From positions 111,281 to 175,280 of the forward strand of contig CAUYUJ010019622.1 of assembly GCA_963575745.1 (NCBI GenBank): DNA of 64,000 bases. The letters are read 5' to 3'. Under the pieces are notes generated by a model. The model was not told where the DNA came from. It ran no database searches and saw only the letters and a list, made by a program, of their open reading frames with translations. Each line of letters opens with the position of its first letter. Positions within the stretch are counted from its first letter, which is position 1. Both the position numbers and the translations under genes were made by a program. Positions 45,185-56,369 of this stretch are shown piece after piece. The stretch is from Prorocentrum cordatum (taxonomy: Eukaryota; Sar; Dinophyceae; Prorocentrales; Prorocentraceae).

Positions 45185-45740
45185 GCTGGGGGGCCGGCGC
45201 GCTGGGGGGAGGGCGCCACCGCCCGCGCGGCGCGTGGCCGAGTTCCGGCCAAACTCGGCCACGTGAGGCGCGGACGGAGGCGTTGACGGGGCCGCGGGCC
45301 CTAGTGGCTTGTCGCCCTCTCCCCTCCTCCCCCCCTTGGTTCTTTTTGTGGGGGGCTCGGGGGGATGGCCGTTGGGGGTCCGGCGCGCTGGTGGGAGGGC
45401 GCCACCGCCCGCGCGGCGCGCGGCCGAGTTCCGGCCGAACTCGGCCACGCGGGGCGCGGACGGGAGCGCTGACAAGGCAGCGGGCCCCAGAGGAGGGCCG
45501 CCCACCCCCCACCTCCCCTTCCTTCTCCTCTTCTCGTAGGGGGCTCGGGGGGGGGGCGCTGGGGTGCCGGCGCGCGGGGGGGAGGGCGCCGTCGCCCGCC
45601 CGGCGCGTGGCCGAGTTCCGGCCGAAGTCGGCCACGCAGGGCGCGGGCGGTAACGCCCCGACGGTGCCGCAGAGGATGGTCGCCTCCCCCCTTCCGCCCC
45701 TCCCCTCCGCGCTTTTCTTCGCATGGGCAGCCCAGGGTGG
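45185..45740. repeat. Three ~186-bp tandem repeats, each with a 27-nt palindrome
   Basis: Each unit contains GGGCGCCACCGCCCGCGCGG or a variant, followed by a hairpin of form GGCCGAGTT CCGGCC (G/A)AACTCGGCC at 45235-45261, 45421-45447 and 45608-45634, then a C/T-rich tail and GGGGGCTCGGGGGG. The hairpin is the best-conserved part. Confidence 0.85.
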
Positions 45741-47233
45741 GAGATGGTGCTGTGGGAGGGGGCCGCCCCCCTCGCGGCCACACGGGCCCGCGGCTGAGGC
45801 GTTGTGGGGGGGCCGGACGCGCCCGTCCCACACCCCTTGGCGGACGGGGGGCCGCGCTCCCCCGTGAAAGGTACCCCCTGGGGCAGCGGCGCCCCCGGCT
45901 CCCCAAGGCGCGGGAGCCGAAGGCCCAGGGGGCGGATGTTTTCCCGCGCCGGGGAGTCGCCCGGCCCCTCGGAACCCCCCCGGGGGCCGTCCGGAATAAC
46001 ATAGTCCGAAACATAGTCCTGCTGTTGTTTTTTTCTCCCTCTGGTACTCCATGCTTATCCCTGCTCTTTTTCCCTTCCTTCCATCTGTCCTTCCGTCCCC
46101 TGTTTTAGGGGGGCACCAGATTCATGTGACAGGTCAAGAAGATATCGGTATCGGCGGGCCGTTTTCGAGGCCCGAGGCCGTCAGAAACGAATCCAGGACC
46201 GAACTTTGTCCCCTGGGAGGGGTCGAGAGCTCTGGGGGTCTGGCGGGGGAGTCCGGCCTTTGAGAAGACGCCCCGCCTCTCAGAAGCCCTCCTGACTTGC
46301 ATGATGAATTAGAACGATGAGAGAACGTGTGGGGCCCTTGCTAAAATGCCCCTGTCTGCTCAGGCGGCGCTCTAAAGGTCGCTATGAGGTAAAAGGGGTC
46401 TGGCGAAAGGATTTTTGAGTTGCTTCGCCAGTCTTCGGCCTCTTCGGGGCCCCTCCCCAGGCCCTGGGGCCGACAATTATCGACTCAGGGTTGAGAGCTG
46501 GCCCCAGGAAAAGCCCCAGGGTCCAGGACCCTTTTCCTTCAGGACCCCTTTTGCCTCGTAACAAGAAGGTGTCCCGACACATGCTGCGTTTGTGTTCGGC
46601 CGCCGAGCTTTAAGCAGAACGATTTTTCGGAATCGTCGAGGTCCCGCAAGTGTGGATGGACCTTCCGCGCGTGCGCTGTAAAAGCTCTCCTGCCTGCGAA
46701 GATGGAAGCCTCCTGGAGGGGGGGGGGGGGGCACGCCCCCTCCGAGGAAAAGGGCACACCGGTCCTTCGCAGAAGGCCCCCCTCGCTCCGCCCCCTTGGC
46801 GCGTGCCGCGGACATAGCGCGGGCAGGCTGGGAGCTGGGCGCGCACGCTTTGACGCCGTTTGACCCGGGGGTCGGCTTCTGAGCGAGACCTCAGCCGGGG
46901 AAGTTGTCGCGGGCGCTCTTTGGAGGACGCCCCAAGGCTGAAAGCCGCAGAAAGCTGTGCCAGGGACGGCTTCAGAGAAAGAGGAGGAGCAGGAGGAGGC
47001 GGGGAAGAGGATGACATGGAGGGCGAGGACGAGGAGGAGAGGAACGATGACGAGACGACACCCATCAGATTCGCCACCGTAGCTGCCGCCGTCTTCGCCG
47101 TGATGGGTTTTTGTCGTCGCTGTCACCGTCAGCGGAGGAGGGGGGAGGAGGAGGAGGAGGAGGAGGAGGAGGAGGAGGAGGAGGAGGAGGAGGAGGAGGA
47201 GGAGGAGGCGGAGGCGGAGGCGGAGGCGGAGGC

Positions 47234-47268
<35 letters not shown>

Positions 47269-48590
47269 AGAAGGAGGAAAAGGACGACGACGAGCGACGA
47301 CGAGGACGGCTGCGACAACACCCTTGGACTTGGCCGATGTTGCTGCCGCCATCGACGCGGCCGCCGCCGCCGCTGCCGCCGTCGCCGTGATGTGCGCCCT
47401 GCTGTCATCGCAAACGGCTGGCGGCAGCGGAGGAGCGGTCGCCGCCGTGAGCGTGAACGTGGCCGCTGCCGCCCGTGTCCAGAAGGCAGAAAGCATCACC
47501 AATGTCGCGCTAGTCGGAGGACCCCGCCAGCGTGTGTGCGAGTGTGCAAGAGCGACCAGGCTTTGGGCACAACAGGCGCATGACCACAACGCTCGCAGTT
47601 TGAAGGGCCGCGCGCGCAGTTCTCCCTCCCCGGCTGTCGCCGCCGTCGGGCGCTCGCACCGCCAGGCGCCGCCGCTGGGCTGGGGCCGGCGAGAGCCTCG
47701 GCCGCTTCGGCGGCAGCCGCCCGCGGCGCGCCGTCGTCGCGGCTGCAGCTGGTACGGCTGCGCCAGGCGCGGCCTCCTGCGGCCTCTCCGGGGACGGCGT
47801 GTCCACGTTTCGGTCGGTTCGGCCGCGTCGAAGTCGGTTGCGCTCGCTCGGCTTGGTTCGGTCGGCAGGGGCGCCGTTGCCGCGTCGTTACCTCCTTCTC
47901 GGCTGCCGTCGGTCGATTCGGTTTTGGTCGGTCCTGGTGTCGCTGACGGTTTGGTCGGTCTCGATTGCGCTGGCGCCCTGGACGGCGTTAATTTCGTATC
48001 CAGTTTTCGGGGCGTCGCGAAAAGATGCGGCCAGCGTTTTTGTTCACGGTTTCGGCGTCCAGGGAGGGATTTCGGGCCTCGTGGTCATGAACCAAATACT
48101 CAAAGCGCCGCAACACGGGGGCGTGGGATGGGGTCGAGAGCGCCTGGGCCCACGTCGTAAAAGCATCACGGCGTCAGTGGTCTGGGGGAGTCAATGTGTC
48201 CGCCGCAACCAGGCCTCCATGGGGTCGATCTGGGCCCAGACCTCGGTGGGCGTCGCCGCAAGGCCCCGTATCCTTTGCCAGCGGTTCCATGTCCGTCTGG
48301 ACCCTTGCCAGCGATTCCTTGAACTGGCGTGCCTCCTTCTCAGCCCTCTCATTCCCTTCGTCGCCTCCGTCTGTCACTTCTCTCCCTCCCCGCCCTGCCC
48401 CCTCCTCGCTGCCCCACTGCTTCACCTCTCCTCCTGGCCCTATCCCCTCGGCCCACACGGCCCGGGAGCGTTCCAGGACGACCCAAGATAGCTTCAAGAC
48501 AGCCCCAGGGGCCTCCAAGACGACGGGGCACAAGCCATTGCTTTACCTTTTCAGTGTAGTTTGCTTGTACGCATCATTGTTTTTTCGGCC
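45741..48590. other. GC-rich spacer, no supported gene; (GGA)n tract
   Basis: A (GGA)n to (GGC/GCA)n purine tract at 47138-47275 gives false poly-Glu/Gly frames. 47780-47960 is rich in TCGGTT-type words. 46030-46800 is complex but shows no coherent coding frame. Confidence 0.55.
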
Positions 48591-48594
48591 CACG

Positions 48595-50450
48595 GAGTTG
48601 CCGAGACGATCCAAGAGTCCCCAAACGCTTCCTTAAAGACTGTCCAGAGACCCTCCAGAGACCCCCGAGACAACCCAAGAAGGACCCAAAGGCGGCCCAG
48701 GAGGCTCTCCAAGAGGGCTCAAGGAAGGCTCCAGGAAGGCCCCAAGAAGAGCCGAAGAGCAACCCCAGCACCAAGAGCGCTCCCAGACAGCCAAAGAGGC
48801 CACCAGGACGAGCCCAAGAGGGCCCCAGGAGGGTTCCGAGAGAGGCCTACTACGAGGAACTTGAGATGATTTGTTCCAGGCCCTTCACCCCAAGATGGCC
48901 CCAACAGCCCCCCAAAGACCCCCGATGCGCCCCCAAGAGGCTCCAAGAGAGCCCCGAGAGGCCAAGAGGCCACGAAGATAACACAAGAGGCCCCCGAGAA
49001 GCCCCTGAGACCCTTCCAAGATGCCCCCAAGGAGCTTCCAAAGATATCCCAATATGCGCCCAGCAAGCCTCTGGCCGTCAACCCAAGCACGAGACCCCGT
49101 CTTCAGCAGCAGGCTTTTCGCCGCGAGCCGATTCTTGGAGGTCCCGTGGTCCACATTCGAGTCAGGACGCCGAAGAGCGGAGGACCGGGCCCCCCTCCTC
49201 CCTCGTCCGCGAGTCAGCAGCGCGCAGAAGGCGGTGGTTCAAGGCGGTCGCTTGCTAAGAAGGCAGGGGCTTCTCGGACCATGTCCTGTTTCCGAAGAAG
49301 TCCGCCGGGAAGCCTCCGATTCTTCGCCCCCCCCGTTGCCTTCCTAGAACGTTCACCCCCTCGCCGTCGGCGGGCGACGTGCAGGCACCCGGGGGGCCTA
49401 GCCGTTATGCCTCGGCGCGTCTGCGGGGCCGCAGCTCTCGAGACCCCTCCGCGGGCCCGTGCCGCCGCCCCCCCTCGGCGATCGAAGCGCTGTCCCTGCC
49501 CTCGCTGAGGCCTGAAGGTGCCAGTGCCGCCGGTGCCGCTGCCCGTCCTTCGTCCCTCGGAGTGGCCGGATGCATGCACCACATCGATTGGTCGGCCAAG
49601 GAACCGATAAACTCGACGACGCAGTTCGGTGCATAGGCGCTCCAGTATTCCGCGGGTTGGGAAGCTGGGGCTCCTTGGTCGCCCAGACGACTTGGCTTGG
49701 CGTACATCTCGAGCCCCTCCCAAACGCCACGGCTAGGTTCGCCCCGAAGATTGCCCAAGGCCGCTCCAAGAGGGCCCACGATGGTTTCAGGACGGCCAAA
49801 GCGGCCCTCAAGACGCTCCAAGAGGCCCCCCAGAGAAGCTCCAACAGGCAAAAGTAGTTTCATTTCATTGGGGAAAGGTAAATGTGTAGCATATTCGCTT
49901 CTTCGGTCTTCACAGCGTCCAAGACGGCCCAAGAGGCTCCGAAGACCGCCCCAAGACGGCCCAAGAGGTACTCAAGACGGCCCCAAGACGTCCCAAGTGG
50001 GCTCCACGACGGCCCAAGAGAGCCCCAAGACGGCCCAAGAGAGGCCCTTGAGGGCCCCAACAGGTTCGCAAGAGTCGGGCCGGGCGAAAGGGGGGGATTG
50101 GGAAACGGGGGGTTACGAAATTTGCTGCATGCAGCTGGTTTCGGCTTCACCGAGGAGCCCATTCCTCGATACATGGGCGCCTCCCGGCGCCGGGAGGCGC
50201 CGCGAAAATCAGCTACGCGAGCTGATTCTCAAACCCCCCCTTTGCTATCCCCCCCTTTCGCCCGACCCGAAAGAGAGCCCCAAGAGGGCCGCAGGAGGTC
50301 CCCAAGAGCGTCCCGAAGGGCCCCGAGAGGGGCCCCAAGACGGTCCTAGCTCCCCAAGTCGGCCCAAGAGGGCCCCAGGACGGCCCAAAGAGGGCCCCAA
50401 GACGGCCCAAAAGAGCCCCAAAAGGACCCCCAGGCAGGCCCGGACTGTTC
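48595..50450. repeat. Dispersed ~15-bp minisatellite (CCAAGAGGGCCC type)
   Basis: Clusters at 48605-49070, 49735-50060 and 50275-50440 of imperfect units such as CCCAAGACGGCCCAAGAGG. Minus-strand translation gives Leu-Gly-Pro-Ser-Trp repeats. Related units recur at 63255-63420. The intervening 49080-49730 is complex sequence without a supported gene. Confidence 0.85.
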
Positions 50451-50604
50451 CCAAGTCTGTCTGCTCGATTTTGGCATGTCGCACCAAAACCTTACCAACA
50501 CAGTAAGTCCCAGAAATGCCATGTTCATGTCGGGCGTAGCCCGACTTTGTTTCTCGCGAGGTAAACTGACTGAACTGAACTGGGCTGAACTGAATTGAAC
50601 TGAA

Positions 50605-50757
50605 CAGACTGGTCGCAACCGTTACGCGACGGTTTTATTCTCGGCCGCCAAGGACGCAACCTATGGCGCAACCGATAGGAGACGGTTTTATTCTCGGCCG
50701 CCGAGGGCACAACCTATGGCGCAACCGATAGGAGACGGTTTTATTCTCGGCCGCCGA
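50605..50757. repeat. 53-bp tandem array, left part
   Basis: Units GCGCAACCGATAGGAGACGG then TTTTATTCTCGGCCGCCGAG then GGCACAACCTATG, period 53 bp (for example 50666 and 50719). It stops at 50757 exactly where the SL-bearing insertion begins and resumes at 52153. Confidence 0.9.
50743..50757 (+). repeat. 15-bp flanking duplication, left
   Basis: ATTCTCGGCCGCCGA, repeated at 52153-52167 at the other end of the inserted retrocopy. As it is part of the 53-bp unit, it could be array periodicity rather than a target-site duplication. Confidence 0.6.
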
Positions 50758-52152
50758 TTCCGTTGCCATTTTGGCTCAAACCATTTTGGCTCAACCTGCC
50801 TCGCCCGCGCGCGCTCGCGCCGAACCCGTGCGTTGATGGCTACGGGGGGCCGCCCGTCTTCGTGGAGGCCCACTTCGACACGCGCGTCGGACACCGCTGC
50901 TTTCGGCGCATCTGCGGCGAGGCGCCTCTCCCGCCGCAGACGCCGCGATGCCTGTGAGGCCTGGCTGCGGTCGCACGCAGGGGCCGCCGCGCCTGGCTCC
51001 TGGCAGGACAGGGAGCAGGCCGCGCGGCCCGCGCTGGTCGCAGCAATCGCCCAGCGGCGCGTCCCTGGCAAGGCGCGCCGGCGGCGCAACGCTGCTCCCC
51101 ACGCGCGGCGCGTGCCTCCTCGCGGGTTCTGCCGCGCCTCGGAGGCCGAGCTGGCGTGGACGGCAGCCTCGGACAGCAGGACCGCGGGTCCGATCTCGCT
51201 GTCCCGAGGCCGCCACCGCTGTTGCATTTGGATGCCCCGCCCGTTCATGTGCAAGGGACGCCTTGGATTTGTACTTGCGGTGCCGCGGTCTTCCCGCCCT
51301 TCGTGCAGCCCCAGGCCGCGGAGTCCCAGAATCCCTCGCCCGAGGAGTCGCCGCGCGCGCCTCCGACCCTGTCTCCGCTCTCTCCGCCACCGTCGCCTTC
51401 GTTGGTGGGTGGTGAGGAGGTCTTGGAATGCGAGGTGGAAGACATTCCTGGCCCGCCTGCCTCCACCCTGGACCAGCGGTTCTGAGAGATGGGGGTAGGC
51501 GCGGAAGAGGCGTTGGCGGGCCTCGACGATGAGCAGCGGCGCATCTGGCTAGACGGAGTTGACGGCCTTGCAGGTGGCCCGCCCGAGGCCACCCTCGCCG
51601 TTCTCCCTCACGGTGCTCTCCTGAGCGTGCAGGCGCGCCTTCTGGTGCGCGAGGAGGGCATGACCCCCGACGACGCCCTGAGCCTCGTACGCGACGCTTT
51701 CGGAGACATCAAGCGCAGGCATCACGTTCTCACCCTGATCGTTGGGGCGAATAGCAACTTAACCGTATGAGTGGTGGCAGTGAGTTGTCTTTGTACGAGC
51801 AGGTTCGAGGCGAGATCGAGTTCTGACGTCGGCATCTTGAGATTTGCCGCTCGCTTCCTCCACTGGCTTCGTCGCTTGTGCATTGTCATTGCCACGCCAT
51901 GCCATATTGTGTTGGACGTGTCCTGTGCAATACTGTGCTGCCGCCTCGGCTCATATTGTCGGCGCCCACGCGTTGGCGTGAGGGCTTGGGGACGTTCCCC
52001 AGTGATCGGCCCGCGCAGCACCTCACCTTGTCCTGGCTGCCTGCGCGGGCGCCTGCGCTCTCGGCCTCTCGCCTGGCGTACGGGCGCCCGGGGGGCTCGA
52101 GCTGCAGGATGCGGATCGTGGCGCGCTGCGCGCAATGCAGCTGGAGGGGAAA
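50758..52152 (+). pseudogene. SL-bearing processed retrocopy of an unknown gene
   Basis: It begins with a spliced leader and a truncated older spliced leader (50759-50796), and is bounded by the 15-bp duplication. It lies within a 53-bp tandem array it interrupts. Downstream of the SLs one frame runs VDGYGGPPVFVEAHFDTRVG, HRCFRRICGEAPLPPQT, is cut by a TGA near 50955, continues as a Pro/Ser-rich stretch to a TGA at 51484, then MGVGAEEALAGLDDEQRRIW, LPHGALLSVQARLLVREEGM, TPDDALSLVRDAFGDIKRRH to 51770. No family recognised. No long poly-A; only GGGGAAAA precedes the right-hand repeat. Confidence 0.65.
50759..50796 (+). other. Tandem spliced-leader relics (full plus truncated)
   Basis: 50759-50780 matches the 22-nt dinoflagellate SL at 20 positions (CCGTT for CCGTA near the 5' end; last base A for G). 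It is followed at once by CCATTTTGGCTCAA, the part of an older SL that remains when its internal TAG serves as the acceptor for a new SL. This order is the published hallmark of repeated cDNA reinsertion in dinoflagellates. Confidence 0.92.
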
Positions 52153-52360
52153 ATTCTCGGCCGCCGAGGGCACAACCTATGGTGCAACCGATAGGGGGCG
52201 GTGTCATGTTCGCCCGCCGACGGCGCAACCTATGGCGCAACCGATAGGAGACGGTTTTGTTCTCGTCCGCCGAGGGCACAACCTATGGCGCAACCGATAG
52301 GATACGGTTTGATTCTCAGCCGCAGCGGGCGCAACTTATGGCGCAACCGATAGGAAACCG
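52153..52360. repeat. 53-bp tandem array, right part
   Basis: Four further units of the array seen at 50605-50757, with more divergence (GGTGTCATGTTCGCCCGCCG in the first complete unit). Confidence 0.9.
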
Positions 52361-52870
52361 AGCTGGAGCAGGAGGAAGACGAGGAAGAGGAGGATGAGGA
52401 GGAAGACGAAGAGGATGAGGAGGACGACGACGATCAGGATGGGGTGGAGGACGGGGAGGAAGACGAGTAGCACGAGGACGACGTGCGGGCATTCGAACGC
52501 GCGCGGGGCCACGCCCGATTCATGCTCGTCGTTTGAGGTGGCGGCGGGGCCCAAGCGGCGAGCGGTCTTGTGATTTATTATGCCCGGGCGCTCTGAAAGC
52601 CAATGCGATGTGCGCCCCCGCGCTAACCAGGTAACGGAAAGAGCGAGGTACGAGTGATGACGTCTTTATGGGGCGAATCTTTCTGGGGAGGGGTTCCAGG
52701 GGAGGGGCGAAGCCCGCGTGGCCAGGGTTGATGGCCAGCTTCCCTCGTAGTTTTTCCCGTGAGGCGGCTCCCGGGCGGCCCCCATGGCCCGTGTCCTCAT
52801 ATTTCCCCAGCGTCCTAAGTGGGGTTCCTGCTTTCTCTGAGCACCCCGCGCAGGAAAAGGAACAGGAACC
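52361..52870. other. Spacer: GAG/GAC tract then complex sequence
   Basis: 52364-52470 is an acidic-codon-rich GAG/GAC tract. 52480-52860 shows no supported gene. The segment GGCGAATCTTTCTGGGGAGG (52673) resembles GGCGAAGCCTTCTGGGGGGG near 56036. Confidence 0.5.
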
Positions 52871-52920
<50 letters not shown>

Positions 52921-53180
52921 GCACCATCATCATCATCATCATCATCATCTTCACAGCATCATCATCAGCATCATCATCATCACTATCGCCATCATCATCA
53001 AAGTCAGAACCTACACCATCATCATATTCAGCATCATCACCATCATCCCTACCATCACCACCATCCACATCATCATACTCCACACCATCATCATCATCAT
53101 CAGCATCATCAGCATCATTCTTCATCATCACCACCATCACTATCATTAACATCACCATCATCACCACCCGCCGTCTCTTA
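52871..53180. repeat. (CAT)n trinucleotide tract
   Basis: CATCAT repeats with CAG/CAC interruptions, giving poly-His, poly-Ser or poly-Ile in the plus frames. Followed to ~53370 by ACTCACACTCA-type sequence. Confidence 0.95.
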
Positions 53181-53379
53181 GTCACACGTACTCACACACT
53201 CACACAGTCACACTCATCAACACCCGCATCTTCATCATCACCCACTCCCTCACCCACTCACTCACCCACTAATCATCATCACCATCATCGTCGACATCAC
53301 TCCCACACTCATTCACACTCACACATACAAGCAGATTCAAGTATTCACGCAGTCACACGCTCATGCACTTATTTTCAGG

Positions 53380-54165
53380 AAGTCTGAGGCGAGAGCCTCG
53401 TCTGTGAGTGAATTTCGGGGAAGTCGCACGCAGGGGCCCCCATCTGTATGGGGCCCACAGATCGTGTTAGCGATCCGAGCGGGTCATCGGAAGCCTTAGC
53501 AGTCGTCGATTTGGGGCTCGCGAGGCTTGAGCATGGAGGAAGTATCAGGCGGGAGCCCGTGTGAGTGAATCGCGAGGACGTCTCAGGCGGGGCCCCCTTC
53601 CCTATGGGGCCCGCACTTCATGTTGGCAATCCGAATGGGTCATCCACATTTTGTAACTGTCGTCATTTTTGGGCCCCTCACGTTCGAATGGTGAAGTAGC
53701 TTCAAGCGGGAGCCTCGTTTGCTGGTGAATTGCGAGGAAGTCTCAGGCGGGAGTGGCCTCCCTATGGGGCCCGCGCTTCTCATCCAATTCTTGTGGCTGT
53801 CGTCATTCTTGGGTCCCTCACGCTTGCATATTGGAAAAATTTTAGGCGGGAACCCCATCTAAGATTGCATTGCGAAGAAGTCTCAGGCGGGAACCCCTTC
53901 CCTATGGGGCCCGCGCTGCACATTGGCAATCCGAGCGGGTCATGCGAAACCTAGACCAGTCGCCAATTTGGAGTTCCCTAACCATGCTGGGATGTTGAGG
54001 AAATCTCAGGCGGGAGCCTCTTCTGTGAGTCAGTCGCGGGGAAGTCTCGAACGGGAGCCCCCTCGCTATGGTGCCTGCAGCTTCATGTTCGAATCCGAGC
54101 GAGTCCTCGGGATTTCGTATCTGTCGTCGCTGTTGGGCTCCTCAGGAACGAATGGTGATGCGAGC
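53380..54165. repeat. ~155-bp tandem repeat, about five units
   Basis: Units contain TCTCAGGCGGGAGCC, CTATGGGGCCCGCGCTTCA, GGCAATCCGAGCGGGTCAT and TGTCGTCATT, starting near 53384, 53543, 53700, 53840 and 54006. Confidence 0.85.
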
Positions 54166-54282
54166 CCTCGCGGGCCTTTCCGAGCGGGGTCACTGTTGTG
54201 TTCTGAAGAGGGCCACTCGCTCGACCCATCAGACGAGGAGGAAGAGCAGGAACAGGAATTGAGGAGGACGACTGCGGTCGGG

Positions 54283-54645
54283 CGCAGCTGGAAACCCTGT
54301 GTCCGGGCCGGGGGTGGTAACCCATCCTCGGCCGAATCGGGCGCAATGGGAAACCTTTGCGTCCAGGCTGGGTGTGGTGACCCATTCTCAGCCGAATCGG
54401 GGGCAGGGGTAAACCCTTGTCTCTGAGCTGGCGGTGGCGACCCATTGTCAGCCGAATCGGGCGCATGGGGACGCCCTTGCGCATGGGCCGGGGGTGGTAA
54501 CCCATCCTCGGCCGAATCGGGGACGGGACAGCCCGTGTTTGTGGGCTTGCGGTGGCAACCCATCGTCAGCCGAATCGGGCGCTGGCGGAAGCCCTTGCGT
54601 ATGGGCCGGGGGTGGTAACCAATCCTCAGCCGAATCGAGTTTCAC
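54283..54645 (+). repeat. ~60-bp tandem repeat, six units, open in frame
   Basis: GGTAACCCATCCTCGGCCGA and variants recur near 54317, 54377, 54434, 54496, 54553 and 54615. The period is close to 60 bp, so a 20-residue repeat (GGNPSSAESGA core) stays in frame and runs into the helicase-like text. Confidence 0.9.
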
Positions 54646-55245
54646 CCAGACGACGAAGCGGGAGTACGAGGAGTGCGCGCCGGGCCAGCTCTTTCGCCCC
54701 CGTCACCTACCCCAGGGAATCTGGCTGCAGGTGCACGGCTTCAAGGAGTCCCCGATCTACCGGGAGGTCGCCGAGGTGCTGCTACAGGGCGCCGATGGCT
54801 CTGACGAGACGACGGCGGCCGCGGCGCGGGCGAGAAGCTAGCTGATGTTCAGGCCCAGCGAGCATGAGCTCGGGGCCCCACGTCGCGCGCTGCTCGGGGT
54901 TCACCCAGACGCACGCGTCGTACTTGACTTCCACGCTGTCGCAGGGCCGCAGGGTCAGACGCTGCGCAAAGCGTCACCATCGACTGCGCCAGGCATGGGG
55001 GCGCTAGTCGCATGGGGATCTCGGGCGAGAAGCGGCGGCTGCACCTCTACGTCATGCTCTCCCGCGCCACGCGCGCGCGGGAAATGCTGATCCTGCGGCC
55101 GCCCGCGCGAGAGTTCCTGGAGCGCGGGCCGCCGAAGGCGCTCCGGAGTTTCGACGAGATAGCGGAGAGCTCCAGAATCGAGGCGGAGCAGCTCGCAGCA
55201 CGGCTGCGCTTCGCGCTGCCCCCCGCTCGAGCGCGGCCGCGCCCG
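54646..55245 (+). pseudogene. PIF1-like helicase C-terminal remnant
   Basis: One plus frame reads FRPRHLPQGIWLQVHGFKES, then after an in-frame TAG (54839-54841) FRPSEHELGAPRRALLGVHP and HAVAGPQGQTLRKA. A second frame from ~55012 continues GISGEKRRLHLYVMLSRATR, AREMLILRPPAREFLERGPP. QGQT resembles the SF1 helicase motif Q-G-x-T, and YVMLSRA the last conserved motif (Y-V-x-L-S-R). The ATPase (Walker) half is missing. One nonsense codon and one frameshift make it a remnant. Confidence 0.55.
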
Positions 55246-55744
55246 CCGCAAGGCCCGCGGGGTTGCCCCAGCGGTCTGGCCCGCGCGGTTGCCCCGGCGG
55301 CCTGCCCCCGCGCCCCGGCGGCCCGCGGGGTTGTCCCAAAGGCACGGCCCGAGGGATTGCCCCAAAGGCTTCGCGATCTACCCGTCGGCGAACGCGCGCG
55401 CGCGCCGGCCGGGGCGGCGACGGCGCCGAGGAAAATCGGCTCGTTTGCCCCGACCACGGGGGAAGGGGAGGCGCGCGCGGAGAAGTGGCAGGAATGATGA
55501 GGACGGGGGAAGAAGCAGGGGGAGGGCGATGATGAGGAGGAGGTGGAAAAGGAGGAGGAGAAGGAGGAGGAGGAGGAAGAGGAGGAGGAGGGGGGGGAGG
55601 AAAAGGAGGAAAGAGGAAGAGGAGGAGGAGGAGGGCAAATAGAGGGCGAGAGGATGGTATCCGCTATGGCGGCGAAGAAAGGACTCAGGGCAAACTAAAC
55701 CGATTCTCATGACCCAAAAGACCACCAAGAAACCCCACAGACAC
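55246..55744. other. GC-rich then purine-rich spacer
   Basis: 55250-55340 has GGGGTTGCCCCAGCGGTCTG-like short repeats. 55497-55640 is a GGA/GAA tract. No gene seen. Confidence 0.6.
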
Positions 55745-55970
55745 CAAGTAACGCCATGGCTCCCAGCAGCGAGCGTTGACGTAACAAACTCTGAACACCA
55801 AGGCTCCCCAGAGCGCGGGGGCGTGACAAACCCTTAACGCCAAGGCGCCCATGAGCGAACGGCTACGTAAAAGTTTATGAATACCCGGGCTCCCGACGGA
55901 GAGCGGTGACGCAACGAGCTCTCATTGCCGAGGCCCCCAAGAACCAGAGGTGCCATGAGCCATCTCGGGC
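55745..55970. repeat. ~44-bp tandem repeat, five units
   Basis: Units begin ACGCCATGGCTCCC or ACGCCAAGGCGCCC near 55751, 55795, 55836, 55880 and 55925 and contain GAGCG..GACGTAAC. Followed by complex sequence and a G run at 56050-56058. Confidence 0.8.
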
Positions 55971-56173
55971 AAGGTCCTGCAGCGATCTTTCCTTCCCTTG
56001 CCAGCCCAAGTGACGGAAATGGCGAGGCGCGCCGGGGCGAAGCCTTCTGGGGGGGGGGGTCCACGGAAGGGGGGGGGCGCGCAAGACCCTGTGTTAATGG
56101 CCGCCGGGGGGGTGGGTTCTTAGCATTCTCCCGAACGAAGCAGCTCCTGAACGGTTCCCATGGCCTGCTTCTG

Positions 56174-56174
56174 A

Positions 56175-56218
<44 letters not shown>

Positions 56219-56219
56219 G
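56174..56219. repeat. (TA)n tract at the left edge of the retrotransposon
   Basis: A TA tract ending five bases before repeat A1. A similar (TA)n tract lies just right of repeat B2 (62781-62824). Confidence 0.95.
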
Positions 56220-56224
56220 TGCGC

Positions 56225-56369
56225 GTGTTTGAAGGATGGGGTACTCCTGGAGCCTGGGCCGTCTCTCGTCTGAAACGCTTCGGTGCCAAATGGTCGTGAA
56301 GCTAACGACGCCTTTTCAAACGACATGCTCTGATCCGTAAACTTACGGCTCAAGTTTTTTCAGGGTCCA
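56225..56369 (+). repeat. Split direct repeat A1
   Basis: 145 bp; 138 of 145 positions match A2 (62470-62614) by hand alignment, without gaps. It starts GTGTTTGAAGGATGGGG and ends TTTTTTCAGGGTCCA. Confidence 0.93.

Noticed and set aside
44301-46052. 583-codon minus-strand frame
   Set aside because: Pro/Arg/Gly text from GC-rich tandem repeats, antisense to the block's plus orientation, no domain.
47065-47589. Poly-Glu/Gly/Pro frames
   Set aside because: (GGA)n and (GGC)n tract shadows.
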